A DNA stretch of 11,202 nt from Candidatus Cloacimonadota bacterium (GTDB lineage Bacteria > Cloacimonadota > Cloacimonadia > Cloacimonadales > Cloacimonadaceae): assembly GCA_023230795.1 (NCBI GenBank), contig JALNWR010000086.1, positions 1 to 11,202 of the forward strand, given 5' to 3'. The translations under genes and the position numbers were made by a program. Position 1 is the stretch's first letter, and each line of letters starts with the position of its first letter. Below are positions 1 to 5,480 of the stretch, one piece after another. The notes beneath the pieces were generated by a model. It saw only the letters and a list, made by a program, of their open reading frames with translations, was not told where the DNA came from and did no database searches.

Positions 1-223
1 CCTACAGGACTCAAGGCATTGTGCAGATCTAGGTTTGCTATCTGAAATGGCGTCCCTACAGGACTCAGACCTTTGTGGTTGTGTGTTTTCTATCTGAAAT
101 ATCGTCCCTACAGGACTCTTAGCTATTGTGTAGCTGTAGCTTGCTATCTGAAATATCGTTCCTATGGGACTCTGGCCGTTGTGTAGCTATAGCTTACTAT
201 CTGAAATTCCGTCCTGGGAACTC
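1..223. repeat. Degenerate tandem repeat array, ~52-54 bp period, cut by the left edge
   Basis: Five copies of a conserved block of up to 28 nt begin or continue at 1 (truncated), 39, 91, 145 and 198. Its consensus starts TATCTGAAATATCGTCC and ends CTACAGGACTC. The interspersed 24-26 nt segments also resemble one another: three of the four share a core close to TTGTGTAGCT-TAGCTT. The true repeat unit is therefore the whole 52-54 bp. The block carries a short palindrome, GTCC-CTACA-GGAC. Copies decay to the right: copy 4 reads CCTATGGGACTC and the last is 2 nt shorter, so 223 is the worn outer end of an array that continues left of the window. No open frame runs through it. From memory, short dispersed repeats with a GTCC(C)-TA-GGGAC palindrome followed by an ATATTT-like tail occur in Bacteroidetes-type genomes; the kinship is an inference. 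Confidence 0.85.
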
Positions 224-349
224 GGATTAGAAGGACATTAATGCTGGAATCATGAATCTTAACTGCCAAAAGTATAAATTAAAATACATAGGTATAGATG
301 ATAGCTAAGATATTATCATAAAGTTTATTATCAAAAGAGTGACTCGACA

Positions 350-372
350 TTTTAGGGCAATGCCAGGACTCT
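350..372 (+). repeat. Left member of an inverted box pair (TTTTAGGG...ACTCT)
   Basis: The plus strand reads TTTTAGGG, then CAATGCC, then AGGACTCT. It matches the minus strand of 546-569 at 20 of 24 aligned columns with one single-base gap. The centre (GGG..AATGCC) also resembles the 18 nt box in front of the two best promoters of the window. No TTGACA follows at the promoter spacing, so this copy does not look like a working promoter. It could be a terminal inverted repeat of a small non-autonomous element or a diverged operator. No target-site duplication could be seen. Confidence 0.5.
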
Positions 373-402
373 GGTTAACTGGCTTTGCTTTGGACTTGCA
401 GC

Positions 403-464
403 TAACTCGTTTTTGACTCGAGTCCACTCGAGGCTTCGAGTCAGCTCGAGTTAAAAACGAATTA
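403..464. repeat. Long two-tier hairpin built of ACTCGAG-type motifs
   Basis: Positions 403-422 pair with 445-464: 18 Watson-Crick pairs, one G-T wobble (415/452) and one C-A mismatch (406/461). Inside, a 3 nt by 3 nt internal loop (423-425 and 442-444) leads to a second perfect 6 bp stem (426-431 with 436-441) closed by a 4 nt loop (432-435). CTCGAG occurs three times (417, 427, 445), so part of the symmetry comes from repetition of that hexamer. The arms carry internal T5/A5 runs, but no U-tract follows the stem on either strand, so it does not read as an intrinsic terminator. Possible roles are a cruciform-forming site, a repeat-element core or a structured transcript. Confidence 0.75.
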
Positions 465-545
465 AAATCAAATGTATGGCAAAGGGTGTGAGGCAGTATG
501 GAGTTAAAAGCACTGAAATATACTTTGAATATTCTCATAATTTTG

Positions 546-569
546 AGAGTGCAGGCATTCTCCCTAAAA
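546..569 (-). repeat. Right member of the inverted box pair
   Basis: Read on the minus strand it is TTTTAGGG, AGAATGCC, TGCACTCT, the partner of 350-372 in inverted orientation. Its core, GGGAGAATGCCTGC, differs from the promoter box at 817-830 at one position. No good -35 follows on the minus strand at the spacing seen in the two promoters; the hexamer there is TTATGA. The copy lies inside the weak 64-codon frame at 476-670, which argues against that frame being a gene. Confidence 0.5.
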
Positions 570-808
570 AATCAAATTATGGTATCCATATAGGTATAAA
601 TAAACGCACTATAGCTGCTATATGTGTCTATAATATATCATTTTTTGACTTGAATAAATATGAACCATAATCACAGCTTAGAAAAGCTATAAAACGAGCC
701 CCATGGGACGTAATTTTAGATATCAAAGAAAAGCTACACAAGGGTTTGAGTCCGATCAGAACATAACTTTAGACAGCTAACCACGTCCAAACTATAATCA
801 ATCCTCTG

Positions 809-868
809 TAAAAATTGGGGGAATGCCTGCGAGAATTCTCTTGACACTGCATCAAAGCCCCAAATAAT
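809..868 (+). promoter_or_regulatory. Promoter of the zinc-ribbon/TM2 cassette with upstream G-rich box
   Basis: A perfect -35 TTGACA lies at 841-846, with AATAAT (4/6 to TATAAT) at 863-868 after a 16 nt spacer. Directly upstream are an A-tract (810-814) and the 18 nt box GGGGGAATGCCTGCGAGA (817-834), separated from the -35 by 6 nt. The same arrangement with 16/18 box identity stands in front of purA. The predicted start near 875 leaves a leader of about 70 nt before the first start codon. A purine-rich AAAGGAGAT at 885-892 is not followed by a start codon; the real ribosome site is AAGGAGAT at 933-940. The promoter call rests on consensus match and position only. Confidence 0.55.
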
Positions 869-944
869 GCAATCAGAGTTAAAAAAGGAGATAAGAACAT
901 CGAGTAATTTTGCTCAAAAATTCAGTGAGAATAAGGAGATCTGA

Positions 945-1343
945 ATGTATTGTACGAATTGTGGAAATTCGGTAGATGTCAATGCAATTGCGTGTATGAA
1001 ATGTGGAGCTAATCCCAAAATTCACAGAAAGTATTGTGGTAATTGTGGTAACAGCGTAAACGATAATGCTGAAGTCTGCACAAATTGCGGAGTAGCCTTA
1101 CCTTCTTCTATGCACGCGCAGGGGAGTATGGCAATGGGACAAAAAGATTGGCTTACCACGCTTTTATTATGTATCTTTTTGGGAGAATTTGGCATACACC
1201 GTTTTTATACCGGGCACACGGCTATAGGTGTGGTGCAACTGCTGACTTTGGGAGGATGTGGAATCTGGGCATTGATCGATCTGATTACTATCATTACAAG
1301 TAGCTTCAAAGATGCACAAGGATATCCGCTCTACAAGAAATAA
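945..1343 (+). CDS. Double zinc-ribbon + TM2 domain membrane protein
   Basis: A 132-residue protein. Two zinc ribbons come first: Cys3/Cys6 with Cys17/Cys20, and Cys31/Cys34 with Cys45/Cys48, all in CxxC pairs. After a short linker (about 51-67) a TM2 domain fills 68-128: a hydrophobic helix, then GEFGIHRFYTG, a second helix with the GIWALIDL signature, and a short tail. TM2 proteins are small inner-membrane proteins with two helices joined by a tight turn; their role in bacteria is unknown, and the ribbons probably face the cytoplasm. AAGGAGAT 4 nt before the ATG sets the start. It is the first gene of a three-gene cassette and overlaps the next frame by 32 nt. Its second ribbon (CGNCGNSVNDNAEVCTNCGV) closely resembles that of the third gene, suggesting duplication of the ribbon module. 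Confidence 0.88.
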   Translation: MYCTNCGNSVDVNAIACMKCGANPKIHRKYCGNCGNSVNDNAEVCTNCGVALPSSMHAQGSMAMGQKDWLTTLLLCIFLGEFGIHRFYTGHTAIGVVQLLTLGGCGIWALIDLITIITSSFKDAQGYPLYKK

Positions 1344-1680
1344 AGAGATATTGCTCTTTTTAATCTTCTGGACTTCGATCGCAATCATTGCGCTGGCCTT
1401 GATATTGCTTCCGGTTGAGAGTATTGCTTTCGGGCATAATCTTTGTATACACAAAGCCATCACGCACAAATCCTGTCCCGGCTGCGGCATGACCAGAGCT
1501 TTTGCAAGCTGCCTGCAGGGGAATATCCGGCAGGCTATAGACTACAACCGATTGATTATAATAGTTTTCCCTCTCATGGTCTTTATCTTGCTGAAAAAAC
1601 TCTATTCAGACCTGCATAGACTATTCAGACCATCCTGGCCAGAGCTGCCCGTTCTAAGACCAAAAAGCGAGGCAGATTAA
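1312..1680 (+). CDS. DUF2752 family small membrane protein
   Basis: A 122-residue protein. A first membrane helix spans about 14-34. It is followed by Cys45, the family hallmark CPGCGMTR (55-62), Cys67, and a second helix of about 80-95 after AIDYNR. The C-terminal 25 residues are basic and proline-containing. This is the DUF2752 pattern (CPxCGxTR); the biochemical role is not known. The ATG start overlaps the upstream gene by 32 nt and has a poor ribosome site, so translation may be coupled to termination of the TM2 gene. An alternative TTG start at 1351, just behind AAAGAGA and after the upstream stop, would remove 13 residues. Pairing of TM2 and DUF2752 genes is something I recall from other anaerobes, so a joint membrane function is plausible but unproven. 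Confidence 0.8.
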   Translation: MHKDIRSTRNKEILLFLIFWTSIAIIALALILLPVESIAFGHNLCIHKAITHKSCPGCGMTRAFASCLQGNIRQAIDYNRLIIIVFPLMVFILLKKLYSDLHRLFRPSWPELPVLRPKSEAD

Positions 1681-1727
1681 CTAAAGTAAATCAGATAATG
1701 CTAAAAACCATATAAAAGGAGAACGAT

Positions 1728-2036
1728 ATGTTTTGCAGTAATTGCGGCAAAGAGATTGATGACAATGCTGTTGTTTGTATTCACTGTGGAGTATCCACAA
1801 AGGCCGGTGGGGCAGGTGGAGCTATGCAAGAAGACGGGGAACTGGGCTGCCTTTTGGGTGGACTATGCTTCCTTTTCCCGATCGTGGGCTTGATTTTATA
1901 CTTAGTTTGGAAAAACGAGATGCCAAATAAAGCCAAGCAAGCTGGGAAATGGGCTTTGATCGGATTTATCGTAAGCATGGCAATTTCTATCATCTATGGA
2001 ATCATTATTGGAGTTGCGGCTACAACTTATTATTAA
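1728..2036 (+). CDS. Zinc-ribbon protein with two C-terminal membrane helices
   Basis: A 102-residue protein. The N-terminal zinc ribbon has Cys3/Cys6 and Cys17/Cys20. A Gly/Ala linker (23-33) leads to a hydrophobic helix of about 39-61, a basic loop (WKNEMPNKAKQAGKW) and a second helix of about 75-98. The ribbon resembles both ribbons of the first cassette gene, but the membrane part lacks the TM2 HRFY signature. The helix-loop-helix part looks like small DUF4190/DUF5683-like membrane segments, but I cannot assign a family. AAAGGAGA (1716-1723) is well spaced from the ATG, and the gene lies 47 nt after the DUF2752 stop. It is the last plus-strand gene; the next gene is convergent only 41 nt away, with no clear terminator between. 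Confidence 0.82.
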   Translation: MFCSNCGKEIDDNAVVCIHCGVSTKAGGAGGAMQEDGELGCLLGGLCFLFPIVGLILYLVWKNEMPNKAKQAGKWALIGFIVSMAISIIYGIIIGVAATTYY

Positions 2037-2077
2037 CCATAGCTTTTAGCCTGTCTTGATTTCAAAATACGAAGCCT

Positions 2078-3559
2078 TCATTTTAGTAAGCTAAGCTGCA
2101 GATCGATGCTGCTGGCATAAGGCTCTTTCAAGCCTTGCCGCAAGCTAAGTTCACACTTGCCAAAGGGGAGCTTATAGGCCGCTTTGCCTTCGATCCTGAT
2201 AGCATTGCGTCCCAGGGATTCATAGCCCATATCGCTGTCATTGGGTACGATCATACTGAAATTTGCGCTGTTCCAAATGGTGTATGCCAGCTTTAGATGC
2301 CAGAGTTCATTCCGATAGCCAAAGCTGTGATGCCACCAGGACCCTGAGGAAAAGGCCGCCTTTTTTTCCTGGTAGTGATAGCGAGCGGAAAAGGCGATCT
2401 CCCAGGCATCTTTGATCTGCTGTGAAGCCCCGATCTGAAAGCGGTAATGTAAGGGGATGCTGCTTACGTAGCTGCTGTCTATAGCGCTCAGAATCTGGCG
2501 ATCAATCAGCTTGAGGCTGCCCTGCAGGAAGCTATCCCGATCGCGATAGCACAGCCGGATGCTGCTATGCGAGAGCCAGTCCGGATCTGCAAGAGAGCCC
2601 AATCTGCGACACAGCACTGCGCCTGCGTCCAGCTTCAGGTGAGGGAAAAGCTGTATCGAGGCTTCGGCGCTGATCTCTTCTCTTTCATCCAGCTTGCTGA
2701 GGCGGAAAGGCTGCGCGGCATAAGCCGGACTTTGATATTTATCGATATAGCCATAGCGCCATCTCTGCCAGAATATGCCGCTCTGCATCTGCCACTCTGT
2801 CTTTAACGATGCCCTGCCTTTTTGGAGAGCGCTTTCCATGCTGAGCTGATGTTCTCCCAAAGATGCCTGACCAAAGAAGCTGCAGACTTGCAAGAGCGAA
2901 TCCTGGCCAGCCTTTGCAAAACCCCGATCATAGCGCTGCTGGTAAAGCAATGCGCCCAAATGATATCCATCGCTTGCATACCAGAGCGCCACAGAGCCAA
3001 TCTCCTCTTTACTGCTGCTTAAGTATTCACGTTTGGACTTTGGCATAACGCTGATCTTGCCATCTGTGAGCTTTACGGCCCTTTGCAAGCCAGAGGCTAT
3101 CACCAGCATAGACCAATTCTTGTAGGTCAGATTCAGAGCCAGACCTTGCGGGGAATAGCTTTGGGGATGCGGGGGATTCAGAAGACGGGGTGCAGAGCTG
3201 GCTCTGGCAAAGACCAGGCCCTCGCCGAGTTCGCTGCGGAAATTTCCGATGATGATCCGGTTGTAAAACTTCGCCTGTAAATTGCCATAGATTTCTTCTT
3301 TGGATTTTATTCCGCCTCTGATAGCGATATTCCTTTGTTCCAGCCGCAAATGGCTGAGCAAATAGCTATCATCCCGCTGATAAACGCTGATTTTGGCAGC
3401 CATATCAAAGGGCAGCAGGCTTTGGTAAATATCCTCGGTAGCGAGGTCTGCCCCATCGAGATAGAGCAGCTCTGGCAGGCTAATGATATCGGGGGCGGTG
3501 TCTTGTGCGTATATGGGGCTTATGCTAAAACAAAGCAGCAAAAGGATTGGGAGTTTCAC
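2078..3559 (-). CDS. Probable outer-membrane beta-barrel protein, ~493 aa
   Basis: The protein begins with a signal peptide (Lys, then PILLLLCFSISPIYA, cleavage before QDT). It continues with amphipathic strand-like segments rich in alternating Tyr, Leu and Arg and ends in SLLK. A segment near residues 104-120 (GNFRSELGEGLVFARA) resembles the GDxRxxxGxGL motif seen in barrel proteins of Bacteroidetes-type bacteria that often carry helix-hairpin-helix modules. Here only a short LPELLYLDG...IYQSLLPFD piece of such an N-terminus may remain. I chose GTG at 3559 because it overlaps the upstream stop as GTGA and sits 7 nt behind GGAAG. A TTG at 3562 would add one residue. Translation is probably coupled to the preceding barrel gene, which suggests a joint role. 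The function is unknown, and secretion or uptake at the outer membrane is a guess. Confidence 0.72.
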   Translation of the reverse strand: MKLPILLLLCFSISPIYAQDTAPDIISLPELLYLDGADLATEDIYQSLLPFDMAAKISVYQRDDSYLLSHLRLEQRNIAIRGGIKSKEEIYGNLQAKFYNRIIIGNFRSELGEGLVFARASSAPRLLNPPHPQSYSPQGLALNLTYKNWSMLVIASGLQRAVKLTDGKISVMPKSKREYLSSSKEEIGSVALWYASDGYHLGALLYQQRYDRGFAKAGQDSLLQVCSFFGQASLGEHQLSMESALQKGRASLKTEWQMQSGIFWQRWRYGYIDKYQSPAYAAQPFRLSKLDEREEISAEASIQLFPHLKLDAGAVLCRRLGSLADPDWLSHSSIRLCYRDRDSFLQGSLKLIDRQILSAIDSSYVSSIPLHYRFQIGASQQIKDAWEIAFSARYHYQEKKAAFSSGSWWHHSFGYRNELWHLKLAYTIWNSANFSMIVPNDSDMGYESLGRNAIRIEGKAAYKLPFGKCELSLRQGLKEPYASSIDLQLSLLK

Positions 3560-4305
3560 CAAAAAACTTCCAGAGCAATGGCATGGCTGGCATCGAGCTT
3601 GGGATGGGTGCGGATGGCATATAGCAGGCTCCAGCTATCTACGCTGACTTTGAAGCCTGCGCCAAAGCGGCTGTCTTCGCTTTGCCAGGAGCCATACAGG
3701 CTTAAATATTGGTTTAACTTTGTGTCTATGCCCACCCGGATTTTATCCTGATAGTTCATGCTGTGGAAATATCCCAGAGCTGCCCGGATGTCTGGACTCA
3801 AGAATCCCATCACGCTGAGGCTGCCCTCCTGTTCATCCTGATCTATACTCAGCATTTTCAGCTCTGCGGCAAGGTGTTTGTACTCATAGCGCAAGCCCAG
3901 ATCGTAGCTAAAGCAATACTCTGCATCGGAATCCTGTATAGCGTCATAGAGCAAATGGCCCGTAGCTCCAAAGCTGAGGCCTTCGTAGCAGTAATTCAGA
4001 TTCAGATAGGGATTGTGCGAAGCGTAATCCTGATGATGTAAATATGTGTTGCCCAGGGCAAGATGCAAGTCGCCTCTGGAGATGGCGTTATGCACAGAAA
4101 AAACATTGATTCCAGCGGCAGCAAAGGGGCGATGGTAAGAAAAGCAAAGCCCGGACACCTGCATCACAGGAGAAATGGCGTAATCCGCTACAGAATCTGA
4201 GATTATACTGAGCCCGCTGAGGGCAGTAGCGGAAGCTGAGCTGGAAAAACAAAACGCCAAAAGGGGCACTGACATCAGGACTATCAATAGCAGCGCCCGC
4301 TTCAT
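3556..4305 (-). CDS. Small PorV-like outer-membrane protein, 249 aa
   Basis: A signal peptide (MKRALLLIVLMSVPLLAFC) is followed by SSSASA, a plausible signal peptidase I site. The mature part has beta-strand periodicity and ends in Phe-Trp, the terminal aromatic typical of barrels folded by the BAM machinery. The first mature stretch (ATALSGLSIISDSVADYAISP) is a faint echo of the small-residue-rich N-terminal motif of PorV/UPF0164-like proteins, but the usual NPA is missing, so family membership is uncertain. The ATG lies 10 nt after the ABC ATPase stop and has no visible Shine-Dalgarno sequence, suggesting reinitiation after the upstream gene. Its own stop overlaps the next gene's start (GTGA). 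Product class is fairly safe; function is unknown. Confidence 0.7.
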   Translation of the reverse strand: MKRALLLIVLMSVPLLAFCFSSSASATALSGLSIISDSVADYAISPVMQVSGLCFSYHRPFAAAGINVFSVHNAISRGDLHLALGNTYLHHQDYASHNPYLNLNYCYEGLSFGATGHLLYDAIQDSDAEYCFSYDLGLRYEYKHLAAELKMLSIDQDEQEGSLSVMGFLSPDIRAALGYFHSMNYQDKIRVGIDTKLNQYLSLYGSWQSEDSRFGAGFKVSVDSWSLLYAIRTHPKLDASHAIALEVFW

Positions 4306-4315
4306 AATTCAAATA

Positions 4316-5419
4316 TTAATACAGGGTTATCTCACTTTCAGGATCAAAGAAATGAGCCTTTGCCATATCCACAGTTACGGGCAGCTCTTTACCCATTTGG
4401 GGTAGTTCTTTGGGATCAAAGCGGGCTACAAAGCTGTATTTAGCGGTTTTCAGCACTACGTGGAATTCATTGCCGAGGGGTTCTACCAAGTCGCAGATCG
4501 GGGTAAACTTCTGGGGAGATTCGGCCATGCTGTCATGCCTTGCATCGTAGATATCTTCCGGACGGATGCCCATGATAATCTCTTTGTTCTCATAGTCTGT
4601 GAGCTTTTTCTGCTGATCCTCTGAAAGGCTAAGCTGATAGTCTGTGCTATCGAAGGCAAGCGCACCATCTTTGCGGATCAATTTACCAGGGACCATATTG
4701 ATGGCGGGGCTTCCTATGAAACCGGCTACAAAGATATTGGCAGGATGATTGTAGATATTAAGCGGCGTATCAATCTGATGAATAATGCCGTCTTTCATTA
4801 CTACAATGCGGTCTGCCATAGTCATAGCCTCTACCTGATCGTGCGTTACGTAGATCATGGTAGTCTCCAAAGTCTTATGTAGCTTTATGATCTCCGCACG
4901 CATGGCTACACGCAGCTTGGCATCGAGGTTGGATAGGGGTTCATCAAAGAGGAATACTTTGGGATTGCGCACTATAGCTCTGCCCAGAGCCACTCTTTGC
5001 CGCTGGCCTCCGGAAAGCTGGCCGGGCTTGCGGGTCATCATGCTTTCTATGCCCAAAAGAGCCGCAGCGGCTTCCACTTTCTTATTGATCTCTGCTTTGG
5101 GTTCTCTTCTCAGTTTGAGCGCAAAGGCCATATTTCCATGAACCGTCATGTGTGGATATAGGGCATAATTTTGGAAAACCATGGCAATATCACGTTCTTT
5201 GGGCGGTTTGTTATTTACCAGATTGTCGCCGATATAGATATCTCCGCTGGAGATATCTTCCAAACCGGCGATGAGGCGTAAGACTGTGGTTTTCCCGCAA
5301 CCAGAGGGACCCACCAGGACCATAAACTCCTTGTCTTCAGCCACAAAATTCACATCTTTCACGGCATGAAAGCCGTTGTCATAGTACTTGTTCAGGTTCT
5401 TTACTACTATCTTTGCCAT
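4316..5419 (-). CDS. MsmK/UgpC/MalK-type sugar ABC transporter ATPase (orphan)
   Basis: A 367-residue cytoplasmic ATPase that would power import by a binding-protein-dependent permease, typically for oligosaccharides or glycerol phosphate. Visible motifs in order are Walker A GPSGCGKTT (37-45), Q-loop Gln83, signature LSGGQRQR (135-142), Walker B VFLFDEP (155-161), D-loop around 163-166 and switch His193. After about 240 comes the OB/TOBE regulatory domain with the GIRPEDIYDA motif characteristic of the CUT1 subfamily. Length is normal for the family. The start is fixed by AAAGGAG 6 nt upstream. No permease or binding-protein gene adjoins; both neighbours on its downstream side are outer-membrane proteins. 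That fits a shared ATPase serving several permeases, as known for MsmK. The exact substrate cannot be read from the sequence. Confidence 0.92.
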   Translation of the reverse strand: MAKIVVKNLNKYYDNGFHAVKDVNFVAEDKEFMVLVGPSGCGKTTVLRLIAGLEDISSGDIYIGDNLVNNKPPKERDIAMVFQNYALYPHMTVHGNMAFALKLRREPKAEINKKVEAAAALLGIESMMTRKPGQLSGGQRQRVALGRAIVRNPKVFLFDEPLSNLDAKLRVAMRAEIIKLHKTLETTMIYVTHDQVEAMTMADRIVVMKDGIIHQIDTPLNIYNHPANIFVAGFIGSPAINMVPGKLIRKDGALAFDSTDYQLSLSEDQQKKLTDYENKEIIMGIRPEDIYDARHDSMAESPQKFTPICDLVEPLGNEFHVVLKTAKYSFVARFDPKELPQMGKELPVTVDMAKAHFFDPESEITLY

Positions 5420-5440
5420 GGCAAACTCCTTTGAGGAATA

Positions 5441-5468
5441 AGAATTCTAAATCTATAATAAATGTCAA
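5441..5468 (-). promoter_or_regulatory. Possible weak promoter before the ABC ATPase
   Basis: In the 61 nt gap after the cyclase stop, the minus strand has a perfect TTGACA (5468-5463), but no good -10 at normal distance. A 16 nt spacer gives AATTCT (3/6), while the better TAGAAT (5/6) is only 13 nt away. The G-rich box of the two stronger promoters is absent. The ATPase may have its own start here or simply be read through from the upstream operon. Confidence 0.3.
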
Positions 5469-5480
5469 GCATGAAATTTC

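Larger units (their letters stand above)
224..808. other. AT-rich intergenic region without a convincing gene
   Basis: No recognisable protein or RNA gene was found between the tandem array and the first promoter. Open frames exist at 476-670 (plus, 64 codons) and 305-538 (minus, 77 codons). Neither has a ribosome binding site or a familiar motif, they overlap each other, and both run through the hairpin or inverted-box structures described separately. The stretch is visibly richer in A/T than the minus-strand genes to its right. It contains the two-tier hairpin at 403-464 and inverted boxes at 350-372 and 546-569. Positions 672-808 show nothing I can name. The region may be the remnant of a mobile or repeat element beside the array, but no transposase fragment is visible. 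Confidence 0.6.

Noticed and set aside
1..223. CRISPR array
   Set aside because: The segments between the conserved 26-28 nt blocks are similar to each other (shared TTGTGTAGCT-like core), unlike spacers. The blocks decay over several copies and no cas gene is visible.
403..464. Rho-independent terminator
   Set aside because: The stem is long enough, but no U-run follows on either strand, and no gene ends next to it.
305..538. 77-codon minus-strand open frame as a gene
   Set aside because: It reads through the whole palindrome at 403-464, has no Shine-Dalgarno sequence, and its composition (many Ser/Lys, no domain) reflects the repeats.
476..670. 64-codon plus-strand open frame as a gene
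   Set aside because: There is no ribosome binding site or known motif, the start touches the large hairpin, and the frame runs across the inverted box at 546-569.
2037..2077. Bidirectional terminator between the convergent clusters
   Set aside because: Only a weak AGCTT..AGC / GCTAAGCT pairing exists, partly inside the barrel gene, with no GC-rich stem plus U-run.
3335..3751. 138-codon plus-strand open frame antisense to the barrel genes
   Set aside because: It spans two overlapping minus-strand genes with signal peptides and proper junctions; it has no motif or ribosome site and is a frame shadow.
4246..4305. Lipoprotein signal in the 249-residue barrel protein
   Set aside because: The Cys in LLAFC is preceded by Phe, which does not fit a lipobox. 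A signal peptidase I site after SSASA is more likely.
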